Shown here: positions 9,897 to 18,419 of the stretch, piece after piece
Numbering within the stretch: the stretch's first letter is position 1
Layout: every line of letters begins with the position of its first letter
Assembly: GCA_002070955.1 (NCBI GenBank)
Contig: MWEK01000006.1
Location: 62,001 to 126,000, forward strand
Direction of reading: 5' to 3'
DNA from: Planctomycetes bacterium ADurb.Bin069
Lineage (GTDB): Bacteria > Planctomycetota > UBA8108 > UBA8890 > UBA8898
Length of the DNA stretch: 64,000 nucleotides
Made by a program: the position numbers and the translations under genes
The notes under the pieces: generated by a model
The model's database searches: none
What the model was told of the DNA's origin: nothing
Seen by the model: the letters and a program-made list of their open reading frames with translations, nothing else

Positions 9897-12800
9897 CTAC
9901 GCGCCGGTAGGCGCGGCGGCGCCCGCCCGCTCCGGCGGCGCGGTCGCCGCGACGAGCACGGAGGCGCGATACGCGCCGGCCGGGCACACGGCGACTTCCC
10001 GCATCAAGCGGCTCCGGCCCGATCCCAGGACCCGACAAGCGCAAGAGCCTTCCGCAACCGCCTCCGGACCGGCCTTTTCGGGGCTGTCGGCAGTCACCTT
10101 TTCCAGACGCGCGGCACCCTCCGCCTCGAACCGCCAACCCGCGGGACAAGACGCGGCGGCAAGGCCCTTGTCCGGATCGGCGATCCACCGTTCAAAGCCG
10201 CCATTGTCCAACAGATTCCGCCCCAGGAGGGTGACGGGCGCGGCTCCTTCCTCGCCGCCGCCCGGCCCCACTTCCACGCCTTGGACGAACGCTTCGCCCG
10301 AGAGCCCGTGCGCGGGGTTGCCGCCTGTGAACCGGACGTCGATCATGCCGTTGCGCGGCCGGACATTGTTGAAAACCAGATCCACCGCTCGCTGCGTGCC
10401 GCCCGCGGTGGCCGCCACGTCCATCTTCGCGACCCTCGGCCGGCCGTTGATCGCGATAGACACGCAGTTCTCACAGGTGTTCAAGCGGCGGTTGGCGGCG
10501 AACTTCAAACGAACGTAGTAGTCCCCCGGGCCGACGGTCACGTTCACCACGAACTCCTTGCCGTGGACGCCGTAGCGATACAGCGTCGGATCCTCCGTGG
10601 CCAGGACCGGCGGCGGCGCGGGCGTGGTCCACCAGCTCCGCGCCACGCTGTCGGTCGCCGCGCCGGTGCGGATGATGAACTCGGCGCCCGGCCGCCACAG
10701 CTTGCCCAGCGCATCGCGGGCGTCCTGACGGCCCGGGTAGCCCATGAGCAGGCACTGCGTTTCGGTCGGGCCGCCGCCGGCCCCGAAGCTGCCGGCGCCG
10801 GTCGCCGCGGAGTACTGCAGGGCGTCCACATAGACCTTCGCGCCCCTGGACTTCGGGTTGTGCGTTCCGCGCACCACCACGCGCAAGGAGTGCGGACCGT
10901 CGGCCAGCCCGTTGCGGTAGTACAGCACCTGTTCGTGGCGCGCCGTCGGGCACCAGCAGTCGATCCCGACCAACTGCTTCTTATCGTCGACATACACGTC
11001 GGCCAGCCCGCCCTCGGGCGAGGTGCTGCCGATGAGCCGCACCTGGTTCCCGACGAAGGCCATGCTCGCTTCAGCACCCGCCGTGTCGCTCACATGGCAG
11101 GTGCGAGCCCATGTGGGCTGCTGGGTCAGCGCCTCCCATTGGCCGCCGTAGGTCAGCTCCGTGTCGTCAAGCTGCCGCTGCGGATCATCGCCTTGAATCA
11201 CGACATCCGTCGCGCCGTCGTGCCGGATCGTGACCAAGGCATCCCCGCCGGACAGCTGCTTGACCACGAAACCGTTCCGGGCGGGGCCGGTCCGCTGCGC
11301 GATGGGGTCGTCGAGTTGCCGCAGCTGCCGCCCGCCGGCCGTGATTCGCGCGGGCACGAAGGCGAGGCGCACCACGTCCACCGTGCCGGGCGGCGCGTCG
11401 TAGGTGCTGTATTGGACCACGCCCCGGCGATAGACCACCGAGTTGACGACCGCCGTGGAGCGCATGATATGATTCTCGCGCGCCGCCCCGAACTCCTCGG
11501 GCAGCCAGGCGAGCGTGCCCAGCAGGTGTTTGAGGGCCGACGGGTGGGCGATCTTGAACCATTCCTTGTTGACGATGAAGCCCCCATCGATGTTGTCTTC
11601 CGACACGCCCGTGTCGTGCCCGTCGTAGGTGGCCAGGATCTGCATGCGCCGTGCCAGCTCACGGGCCCAAAGGCTGTCCGCCTGGCGGCCGTATTGAGCC
11701 CACGGAATGGCCAGTTCCATGGGGCCGTACCACAGGGACCGGCCGCAGCAGGCGTTTGACTCGGGGAAGGCCCAGGCGCCGCTGTAGACTTCCCCGGCCG
11801 AGTGGGGGCACACGCCGGTGTGGTTGAAGAACAAGGCCAGGATGTTCCGCGCATCGGTGCGCCAGTGGGGGAACTGATCCGGATTGTCCATCATGTAGCG
11901 GGCGACAAACTCGGTGACGTTCTCGGCCTGGACGGGATCCTCCCAGTCCCAGTAGTTGCGCCCCCACACGTCGTTGACCGTCCAGCGGTCGAGGAGCGTG
12001 TCGCGCAGGTACGCGCGGCCGGCGTCCCGCGCCTCCACGATCGCGCCCTGCGGGCCGGAATAGCCGAGCCGCAGGAGTTCGTCGAGGAAATACAGCAGGT
12101 ACACCACTCCGCCCGTCTGCGTGTCGTCCTTCCAGGGAACGGTCTCGGGGTTGGCGTACCGCGACCACGGCGGCGCGCCGCCGGCGCGGTTCCTTTTCGC
12201 GGCCAAGAGGTCGCCCCAATGCCGGCACGCCTGCAGCCACCGCGATTGACCGGTCACTTGATAGGCCTTCAGCATGGCCAGTCCCGCCTCCGCCGCAATG
12301 TCCAGCTGGATGATGCCCTGCGGATCGCATTTGCCGTACGACTTCCCCTTGTTGGGAACGCTGATCAGGAACCGCGGCCACGGGTGGTCGTCGGGGGTGA
12401 GGCAGTGGTCGAGGAGAAAATCCGCCTGGAGGGTCATGAGCGCGACGGCCGCCGGATCTCCGCTGTACCGGTAGTAGTCCACCAATCCGGACAGGACATA
12501 CGCGGCTCGTTGGCCCAGGTCGCCGTTGTCCCAATCGTTGGTCGCCAACGGCGTGATGGTTCCGTCGTCCGCGATATTCCAATGGCCGCTGAACAGGAAA
12601 TGAGGCACACAGTCGACCGCCATCTCCGCGGTGGTCCACGGGTAGCGTTTGATCGTCTCGGCCGCCACGCGAGCCCGGAAATCCAATTGTCCGTTTTGGG
12701 CGGTGTACCATGGCGCAATGACACCCTGATCGTCGTGGACCGCCTGGTGGGCGTAGTAGCGATCCTGTGTCTCCGTGGCACCGGCGGGCAACCCGGGGTG

Positions 12801-12902
12801 CGCCAAGGCAGACAGGAGAATGACCAGGCCGGGCAGCCCGCGCGGCGTCACCGCCCGAACGCGGCGGTGCCCCCGATACGACCGATTGGCGGCTTGACTC
12901 AA
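9897..12902 (-). CDS. N-terminal part of a giant exported six-hairpin glycosidase-like protein with malectin-like module
   Basis: About 1001 residues, closed by a stop in frame at 9897 where the other frame takes over. I choose the TTG at 12902: GGGAGGAG lies 6 nt upstream, and it opens directly into a signal peptide (GLVILLSALAHPGLPAGA); longer starts at 12941 and 12956 precede that site. Residues about 40-500 resemble alpha/alpha-toroid glycan-degrading enzymes (Trp/Asp-rich NDWDNGDLGQRAAYVL, YRYSGDP, WGRNYWDWEDP), followed by a beta-rich region, a malectin-like domain (EFVVNVTVGPGDYYVRLKF, INGRPRV, DVRFTGG) and a module starting NLLDNGGFE. Likely role: periplasmic or surface polysaccharide binding and cleavage. 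The precise glycosidase family is not recognised. Confidence 0.75.
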   Translation of the reverse strand: MSQAANRSYRGHRRVRAVTPRGLPGLVILLSALAHPGLPAGATETQDRYYAHQAVHDDQGVIAPWYTAQNGQLDFRARVAAETIKRYPWTTAEMAVDCVPHFLFSGHWNIADDGTITPLATNDWDNGDLGQRAAYVLSGLVDYYRYSGDPAAVALMTLQADFLLDHCLTPDDHPWPRFLISVPNKGKSYGKCDPQGIIQLDIAAEAGLAMLKAYQVTGQSRWLQACRHWGDLLAAKRNRAGGAPPWSRYANPETVPWKDDTQTGGVVYLLYFLDELLRLGYSGPQGAIVEARDAGRAYLRDTLLDRWTVNDVWGRNYWDWEDPVQAENVTEFVARYMMDNPDQFPHWRTDARNILALFFNHTGVCPHSAGEVYSGAWAFPESNACCGRSLWYGPMELAIPWAQYGRQADSLWARELARRMQILATYDGHDTGVSEDNIDGGFIVNKEWFKIAHPSALKHLLGTLAWLPEEFGAARENHIMRSTAVVNSVVYRRGVVQYSTYDAPPGTVDVVRLAFVPARITAGGRQLRQLDDPIAQRTGPARNGFVVKQLSGGDALVTIRHDGATDVVIQGDDPQRQLDDTELTYGGQWEALTQQPTWARTCHVSDTAGAEASMAFVGNQVRLIGSTSPEGGLADVYVDDKKQLVGIDCWCPTARHEQVLYYRNGLADGPHSLRVVVRGTHNPKSRGAKVYVDALQYSAATGAGSFGAGGGPTETQCLLMGYPGRQDARDALGKLWRPGAEFIIRTGAATDSVARSWWTTPAPPPVLATEDPTLYRYGVHGKEFVVNVTVGPGDYYVRLKFAANRRLNTCENCVSIAINGRPRVAKMDVAATAGGTQRAVDLVFNNVRPRNGMIDVRFTGGNPAHGLSGEAFVQGVEVGPGGGEEGAAPVTLLGRNLLDNGGFERWIADPDKGLAAASCPAGWRFEAEGAARLEKVTADSPEKAGPEAVAEGSCACRVLGSGRSRLMREVAVCPAGAYRASVLVAATAPPERAGAAAPTGA

Positions 12903-13021
12903 CACTTTCTCCTCCCGTAAATCGCGGCGGCCGAGGTTCATGTCATCTTCGCTCACCCGATGACGCCGCGCAACGGGTGCCCCGCGTCCCGCGGTCGCGC
13001 CTCGGGGGACGCTCGCGGAGT

Positions 13022-13050
13022 TTGACGCTTCGCGGTCCGGCCCTTACACT
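13022..13050 (+). promoter_or_regulatory. sigma70-like promoter giving a leaderless archaemetzincin mRNA
   Basis: TTGACG, a 17-bp spacer, then TACACT ending 6 nt before the ATG at 13057. Transcription would begin at or beside the start codon, and there is no ribosome-binding site to find. Confidence 0.6.
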
Positions 13051-13056
13051 GACGGC

Positions 13057-14160
13057 ATGGGAGCCTTCGCGATCGCCTTGCCGTTGCTTTCGACCCTCGC
13101 GTTGGGCGGCGCGCCCGACTTCCGCGTGCCCGGGCCGGAGGAGCGCCGGCGAGCCATTGGGGACACGAGCGACCTTCCGGAAGCCCTCCGGCGCGCGCTC
13201 GATCCCGCCGCGGGCTTCGAGCCGATCCCGAAGCCGGGGCCCATGGACTGGCTCGCCCAGCACCCGGAGAGTGGGCAGACCTTCGAGGAGTTTCGGCGCG
13301 CGCGGAGGAACTGCCCCACCCTCAAGCAGGCGGTCTTGTACCTCCAGCCGCTCGGCGCGTTGGGAGGCGCCGGGGCGCCGAGCCTCGATACGCTCCGTGA
13401 GTTCGCCGAGGCTTTCTTCGCCATGCCGACGAAGATCCTCGATCCGGTCGCGCTTGAGCCCGAGAAGTTCACGACCCGCCTGAACGCGTTCACCGGGAAG
13501 CGTCAGTTCCTCACGACCGATCTCCTCCAGTTCCTCGAGAAGCGTCTCCCGGAGGACGCTTTCTCTCTCCTCGGGATTACGCTGGAGGACCTCTACCCGG
13601 ATCCCAGGTGGAACTTCGTTTTTGGCCAGGCCTTGGTCCTCCGCCGGGTCGGTGTCTACAGCTTCGCGCGGTACGACCCAGCGTTCGACGGAAGCCCCAG
13701 GGAGAAGGGTTTCGAGAAGTTGGTGCTCGAACGGAGTTGCCGCGTGCTCGCGCACGAGGCGGGGCACATGTTCGGCCTCCGCCACTGCGTGTACTTCCGC
13801 TGCCTCATGAACGGATCGAACCATCTGCGCGAGGCGGATACGATGCCCCTGCATCTCTGCCCCGTGTGCCTGAGAAAGCTCCAATCGAGCGTCCGCTTCG
13901 ACGCGGCCGCGCGGTACCGGAACCTCCGCGACTTTTTCGCGAAGGTCGGCCAGGAGGAGGAAGCCGCGTGGACCGAGGCGCGGCTGCGCGATATCGAGGG
14001 CGGAGCGGCGGGCGGGGCCGCCAGGCAGGGTCAGTCCCGGGACGATCCTGTTTCTTCGCCGGGCCGCGGCGTTGAGGCGCGGGCAGGCTCGAGGCAAACG
14101 GGTGGCCGGCGTCCCGCGCGAGGCGGAGGAGCTCGAGAGGCCCGAGGAAGCCGGGGCTAA
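13057..14160 (+). CDS. exported archaemetzincin-type zinc metalloprotease
   Basis: 367 residues. The active-site zinc motif is H233-E234-x-x-H237-x-x-G-x-x-H243, directly followed by the archaemetzincin-specific second zinc site C244, C249, C268 and C271 (HC-x4-C-x18-C-x2-C). All ligands and the catalytic Glu are present. Unlike typical compact archaeal AmzA (about 180 residues), this protein has an N-terminal hydrophobic signal-like segment (2-18), a long N-terminal extension and an Arg/Gly-rich C-terminal tail, closer in size to the animal AMZ proteins. Expected activity: aminopeptidase or endopeptidase on small peptides. It stands alone between a minus-strand gene and a decayed region. Substrate unknown. 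Confidence 0.85.
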   Translation: MGAFAIALPLLSTLALGGAPDFRVPGPEERRRAIGDTSDLPEALRRALDPAAGFEPIPKPGPMDWLAQHPESGQTFEEFRRARRNCPTLKQAVLYLQPLGALGGAGAPSLDTLREFAEAFFAMPTKILDPVALEPEKFTTRLNAFTGKRQFLTTDLLQFLEKRLPEDAFSLLGITLEDLYPDPRWNFVFGQALVLRRVGVYSFARYDPAFDGSPREKGFEKLVLERSCRVLAHEAGHMFGLRHCVYFRCLMNGSNHLREADTMPLHLCPVCLRKLQSSVRFDAAARYRNLRDFFAKVGQEEEAAWTEARLRDIEGGAAGGAARQGQSRDDPVSSPGRGVEARAGSRQTGGRRPARGGGAREARGSRG

Positions 14161-14606
14161 GAGTCGTCCGCATCCCGCTCGCCCGGCGGGTCGCGAGCCC
14201 GCCTCTCCGGAGGTCGGCTACGCCGCGCCCCGGCGCGCCGGGGGCGGTAAGAGACCCGACCGGGCCTTTTCCCGAGAACGGCGGTCCCCGAAATCCGGCC
14301 GCCGCCAAGCGCCGCGCACGCGTTTGACTCGCCGCGCCCATCGGCGGGTGCTTTCAGGAAGGTGGTCGAAGCTCCTTTTAGCCTATTCCAGGACCGTCGT
14401 CTGGGTGGCGCGACAAAGCACGGCGGCCTTGTGCGCGGCCACGGCGGGCCGGGAGCTTCCGGAAAGGCTCCCGGGCCGGCGCTGCCGCACGCCACGTCGA
14501 GCAAGCGCCTCTGAACCGGCGGCGACGAGAGGCGCGGGAGGACGCGTCCGGCACCACCCGGACGTTCGACTCTCTCCCTCGGCGCAGTCTGTGAACGGAG
14601 GCGAAC
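14161..14606. other. intergenic region, no supported gene
   Basis: About 445 bases with only low-complexity Arg/Pro/Gly open frames on both strands. A GGAGG at its right end belongs to the next gene. I see no repeats or promoter-like pair. Confidence 0.4.
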
Positions 14607-15048
14607 ATGCCGGGCAGAAGCGTATCGCGCCGCGGCGCTGGCGCTTGGGTCTGGTTGCGCCCTGGCACGCTTCTACGCCTGGGCGCGAGACCGCGCGTTC
14701 TTGTCGCACTGGTCGCGGCCGTCGCGATTCTCATGGGCTTGTCGGCGGCGCAGGCCGCCGGCGCGCCCTCGCGCCTTCCGGACCTCGTTGTGGAACACGC
14801 CCGGAACGCCGAGCGCGGCATCGCTTTCACCGTCCGGAATATTGGCACCGCTCCCGCCCGCGGGGGCCGCGTCGCAGCGCTCCTTTTCGACGGCGTCGTG
14901 GTGCGGGAGGAAGCCGTCTTGGCGCGCCTCGAGCCGGGAGGATCGTACACGGGCTTCTTTCGGGCGGAGCATCCGGGCCGCGAAGTCTCGGCCACCATGG
15001 CGGCCGACTGGTACGCCGAAATCGAAGAAGCGCGCGAGGATAACAGAA
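14607..15048 (+). pseudogene. exported CARDB-domain protein, 3' truncated
   Basis: Starts at an ATG with GGAGG 6 nt upstream. A basic N-terminus and a hydrophobic segment ending SAAQAAG form a signal peptide, followed by one CARDB (cell-adhesion-related, Ig-like) repeat: LPDLVVEHA, FTVRNIGTAPA, RLEPGGSYTGFF, EAREDNRRL. The repeat is complete except for its final strand. After about 15048 the frame enters DNA of different character and stops at 15089 with an unrelated tail. The most economical reading is truncation of a longer CARDB protein by an insertion or deletion event beside a transposase-like remnant. Whether the short product is still made is unknown. Confidence 0.6.
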
Positions 15049-15310
15049 GGCTTCCTTGCGGTTCATCTCCTTATCGAGGACGACCGTGAGGCCTTGCTTG
15101 CTTTGATTGAAGCCGCACATGATGCTGAAGATCTCGTCGACCACCTGGCGGAATACCTTGGAGAAGTCAGTTCGCAGGGCGCGACCGGCTTAATCTCTTG
15201 GACAACAGTCTGCTGATGCCAGTCGGATAGGGCGCGTTTGCTCTTAGTCGCATGAGCCGCTTGGCCCAGGCATAGAAGAAGTACTCGCTGATCGTCGGTC
15301 CCCCCCCCGA
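15049..15310 (-). mobile_element. transposase-like remnant
   Basis: Minus-strand traces in two frames: SEYFFYAWAKRLMRLRA (from about 15290) and, after a shift, VFRQVVDEIFSIMCGFNQS with LTVVLDKEMNRKEAF (about 15170-15050). The LTVVLDK-x-N-x-KE block resembles the LTLVxDKGNNSK block of IS4/IS1634-type transposases from memory; I cannot confirm it by search. Base use here is visibly less GC-rich than both flanks. A run of nine C lies at 15301-15309. No terminal repeats remain, so this is a decayed fragment. Confidence 0.4.
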
Positions 15311-15417
15311 GAGCCCTGTCGCCAGGCGCTTGCGCTCAACAGCCCTCCGGCCGCTTTCCGGCGGCCGGCGCTCTCACGACGCGCCTTCGGAGCGGAACGA
15401 GGATTTTCCTCCGGCGG

Positions 15418-15789
15418 CTAGCGCCGCGCGGAGCGGCCGCGCGTGCCGGCGAGGAGGGCGTCGCGCAAGACGACCGCTTGGTTGTGCTCCGTGTCGCGGG
15501 CGCCGTACAGGAGGACCAGGCGCCGGCGCGCGGCGATGCCGCGCAGGCGTTTCAAGAGCTCCTCCTGCGCCTGCAATTCGGCGAGGTATTTCTTCCGAAA
15601 GCCCTCCCAGCGCTCCGGGTCGTGCGCGAACCAAGCGCGCAGCGCGGCGCTCGGCGCCACCTCGCGGCACCATTCGTCCAGCGCCAGGGTCTCTCGGGAC
15701 ACCCCGCGGGGCCAAACCCGATCGACCAAGACGCGGTAGCCCGTCGTCGGCGAAGTTGTGCCGTACACCCGTTCCAAAACGATCGCCAT
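15418..15789 (-). CDS. DUF488 family protein (YeaO type)
   Basis: 123 residues, full length for the family. The N-terminal half carries the hallmark VDRVWPRGVSRE and a Trp (EWCREVAP), then W-F-A-H-D-P-E-R-W and the C-terminal LVLLYGARDTEHNQAVVL. Members are small alpha/beta proteins of unresolved biochemical function, often beside redox or stress genes. Its ATG overlaps the lactate dehydrogenase stop (TGATG), so translation is probably coupled to that gene. A decayed copy of its 3' end lies 7 kb away at 8485-8690. Confidence 0.85.
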   Translation of the reverse strand: MAIVLERVYGTTSPTTGYRVLVDRVWPRGVSRETLALDEWCREVAPSAALRAWFAHDPERWEGFRKKYLAELQAQEELLKRLRGIAARRRLVLLYGARDTEHNQAVVLRDALLAGTRGRSARR

Positions 15790-16784
15790 CAGAGCCTCCC
15801 TTTTGGATCACCGGTGGTTGCGCCGCCGCTCGCCGTGTCGAGGGCGGCAAGGGTCTGGCGAAGCACTTCGGCCGAACGGCGCAGCGCCGAGGCTTCGTCG
15901 TCGGTCAGGCGGCCGGCCGCGATCTGTTCGCAGCCGCCGGCGTCCACAATGCAGGGGACGCTGAGGCAGACATCGTGGAGGCCGTACGCGCCGTTCAACA
16001 GGCTTGAGACCGTCAGCACGCTGCGTTCGTTGCGCAGCACCGCTCCGACGATGCGCACCAGCGCCAGGCCGATGCCGTAGCAGGTCGAGCCCTTGTAGTC
16101 GATGATGTGATAGGCCGAGTTGAGCACCTGGCGGACGATTTCATCCTTGGCGACCTGCCAGCCGTCGCACCGCCCGCAGATCGCGCAGTAGTCGCTGAGC
16201 GCCATCCCGCCCACATGGGTCATCGACCAGACGGCCACCTCGCTGTCGCCGTGCTCGCCGAGAACGTAGGCGTGCACATTGCGCACATCCACCCGGCAAT
16301 GCCGGCTCAGGAGGTAACGGAAGCGCGCGCTGTCCAACACCGTGCCCGAACCGAAAACCCGCCGCGGCGGCAGGCCGGAGCTGCGGAGGGCCACATGCGT
16401 CAGGATGTCCACCGGATTGGTGACGATAACCACCACCGCCGGGGAAGCGCACGCCACGATATCCTTCATGATCCCCGCGACGATGGCCGCGTTGCGGCCC
16501 AGCAGGTTGAGGCGCGATTCGCCCGGGCGCTGTCTGGCGCCGGCGGTGATGACGACCACGGCGGCGTCGGCATAGTCGTCCGCCGAGCCGGCGTGGATAT
16601 GCACGGGCGGCATGTAGGGCAGCCCGTGCGCCAGATCCAGGGCCTGGGCTTCCGCCAGTTCGGCGTTGAGGTCGATCAGCGCGATCTCCTCGGCCAAGCC
16701 CGACTGCGCCAGAGCGTAAGCGAAAGAAGCGCCCACATCACCCGCCCCGACGATGGCCACCTTGCGCGCCCTTTGCGACTTCAC
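15789..16784 (-). CDS. ldh: L-lactate dehydrogenase (NAD-dependent)
   Basis: 331 residues of the LDH/MDH superfamily. The Rossmann motif is VAIVGAGDVGAS; the substrate-specificity loop reads GARQRPGESR, with Gln at the position that is Arg in malate dehydrogenase, pointing to lactate/pyruvate. The catalytic His is in GEHGDSE and the substrate Arg/Asp pair is present (TNPVDILTH, then DSARFRYLLS). It would interconvert pyruvate and lactate with NADH, regenerating NAD when respiration is impaired. It sits downstream of the di-iron/FMN fusion gene on the same strand, 215 bp away, and is coupled to DUF488, so it may respond to oxygen or NO limitation. Confidence 0.9.
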   Translation of the reverse strand: MKSQRARKVAIVGAGDVGASFAYALAQSGLAEEIALIDLNAELAEAQALDLAHGLPYMPPVHIHAGSADDYADAAVVVITAGARQRPGESRLNLLGRNAAIVAGIMKDIVACASPAVVVIVTNPVDILTHVALRSSGLPPRRVFGSGTVLDSARFRYLLSRHCRVDVRNVHAYVLGEHGDSEVAVWSMTHVGGMALSDYCAICGRCDGWQVAKDEIVRQVLNSAYHIIDYKGSTCYGIGLALVRIVGAVLRNERSVLTVSSLLNGAYGLHDVCLSVPCIVDAGGCEQIAAGRLTDDEASALRRSAEVLRQTLAALDTASGGATTGDPKGRL

Positions 16785-16998
16785 GATCCTCCCCTTCCGC
16801 GGCGTTCGCTCGCTTCAACTCCGTCGCCGGACGCCGCCTTCCGGCGCCCCGCGGCGGATAAGAACCCGGGGCCGGCTTGTGCCGGCCGTTGCCGCGCGGA
16901 GAACCGCGGGTGCGCAAGCAGCCGGCGCCGCGTAGGCGCCGCACCGCCGGGCGCGCGGGCGCCCCGCGGCAATGCCTGAGACCCTGGTTCCGGCGGCA

Positions 16999-18087
16999 TC
17001 AGAGCGTTTGCTCCGCTGACTCGATGGTTACGGCCAGGGCCGCCCGGGCCCAGGGGAATTTCCCCTTGACGGCTTCGAAATCCGAACCTTCCTTCAGGAA
17101 AACCCCGGTGCCTTTGATCAAGAACCCCGTCCCTTTGTAGGTCTTGCCCTCGACTTCGCGGTTGGCCACGGTCAGCAGGACCTTGTCGTTCCGCGCGAGG
17201 TTCCGCTCCGTCGCGAACATCCGCCCCGCGGGAATGAGCAGCCTCCCTTCACTCGTCACCAGCACGTAGCTGTTCCATGAGTTCACCACGTGGGGTCCGC
17301 CGTCTCCCTGGGTGACGATGGCGAGGGCGGCGTCCGGAGGCGTAACGAGGACTTCTCTCATCTTCGCGTCGATCATCGGTGCCGGCACTCCTTTCTGATA
17401 CTGCCGCTGTCGCGGCGAAGCGGGCGCCACAACGGAGCGCGCCGAAACGGGCCTCAATTTCAGACAAGGGCCGTGCCCGGGAGCCACCAGCCGCGGGCTG
17501 AATCGCTCCAGGTCGGTTCTCAGGCGGGCAAGGCGCTCAGGATCAGGCACTTGATCGGGGCGGATGCCTTCTATTTCGGCCTTCCATTCGGAAGCGGCCG
17601 CGACGCCGCCGGTTTTCCCGCGCCGAATCATGAGGTCGCTGCTGAAGAAGATGCCGCGCCGGTTTTCGATGGCCAGCAACCCCTCCCAAAGATGCATTTC
17701 CGAGGGGTAGCCGATGAACTTCAGCTCGTAGGAATCGGAAGGGAGTTGCTCGCCGGGTTTCTTGACCAGAACCTCGGTCTTGTATCCGAAGCCGTCGAGC
17801 TGGCGCGCGGTCGTTTCGGAGCAAAGGACGGCGACTCCGGGAAAAGCATCCGCGACGAGGGCCAATCCGCCGCATTCGTCCGCTTCGAAGTGGGAAAGAA
17901 AAACGTACTTGAGGCTCCGGCCGCCGAGCGCCGTTTCCAGTTGCGGGACCAGCGCCGCGGCCTGCCGCATGTCGCCCGTGTGAAAGAGGATCGGTTCCTC
18001 CGTCAGGAGCAGATACTGGTGGAAGGAAAGATCGATCGACGCAAGGTAAGCGCTGAATTGGTACAAATCCGGTTCGATGAGCTGCAT
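16999..18087 (-). CDS. fusion of flavodiiron-type di-iron beta-lactamase domain with split-barrel FMN-binding domain
   Basis: 362 residues from the ATG at 18087 (GGAGG 8 nt upstream; an ATG at 18096 is only 3 nt from it). Residues 1-210 are a metallo-beta-lactamase fold of the flavodiiron/ODP class: H66-x-E68-x-D70-E71-C72 (SHFEADECGG), then H132, D151 and H205 (APGHG), which supply all bridging ligands; position 71 is Glu where classical flavodiiron proteins have His. Instead of a flavodoxin, residues about 238-362 match the small FMN-binding protein of Desulfovibrio (VNSWNSYVLV, IPAGRMFATERNLARNDKVLLT, KGTGFLIKG, WARAALAVT, ESAEQTL), a PNPOx-like split barrel. Expected: O2 or NO reduction fed by FMN. 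The family is normally ODP alone. Confidence 0.85.
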   Translation of the reverse strand: MQLIEPDLYQFSAYLASIDLSFHQYLLLTEEPILFHTGDMRQAAALVPQLETALGGRSLKYVFLSHFEADECGGLALVADAFPGVAVLCSETTARQLDGFGYKTEVLVKKPGEQLPSDSYELKFIGYPSEMHLWEGLLAIENRRGIFFSSDLMIRRGKTGGVAAASEWKAEIEGIRPDQVPDPERLARLRTDLERFSPRLVAPGHGPCLKLRPVSARSVVAPASPRQRQYQKGVPAPMIDAKMREVLVTPPDAALAIVTQGDGGPHVVNSWNSYVLVTSEGRLLIPAGRMFATERNLARNDKVLLTVANREVEGKTYKGTGFLIKGTGVFLKEGSDFEAVKGKFPWARAALAVTIESAEQTL

Positions 18088-18301
18088 TGCATCCACCTCC
18101 CGCGCCGGTTAAGAACGCGATTCGCCTCGACGGAGCTCGAGACCGACAACGCCCTTCCCGGCGGCGCGCGCACCAGGCCCCTTCCGCTCGAGGCCATGAT
18201 AGACGTCCCGCGGCCCCTCCGCAAGGAAGGGTTCGCTTGGGCCAGGCGGCCCGGAGGCCGGGCGCGCTCGCCGCGCCGCCGCCGAAGACTCCGAGTCCGA
18301 A
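18088..18301. other. divergent intergenic region
   Basis: Space between the di-iron fusion (minus) and homospermidine synthase (plus). Apart from the ribosome-binding site of the fusion gene and the promoter listed at 18302-18329, I find no repeat or operator. In particular the GTTG-N9-CAAC sites seen upstream of ric are absent here. Confidence 0.4.
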
Positions 18302-18329
18302 TTGACCCGTCCCGGATTCCATGCATAAT
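18302..18329 (+). promoter_or_regulatory. sigma70-like promoter of homospermidine synthase
   Basis: TTGACC, 16-bp spacer, CATAAT. Transcription would start near 18336, leaving a leader of about 85 nt before the ATG at 18420. Confidence 0.5.
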
Positions 18330-18419
18330 GGCGCGCGGCAGGCGGCGCCGCGCTCGGCGGCGGCCTGCGGGCGCGTCTCCGGTTTGTGATGGTCAACCCG
18401 TTCGAGGAAGGCAACGAAA

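Noticed and set aside
15301..15309. Nine-C run as a phase-variable tract
   Set aside because: It lies in a decayed non-coding remnant with no gene whose frame it could switch.
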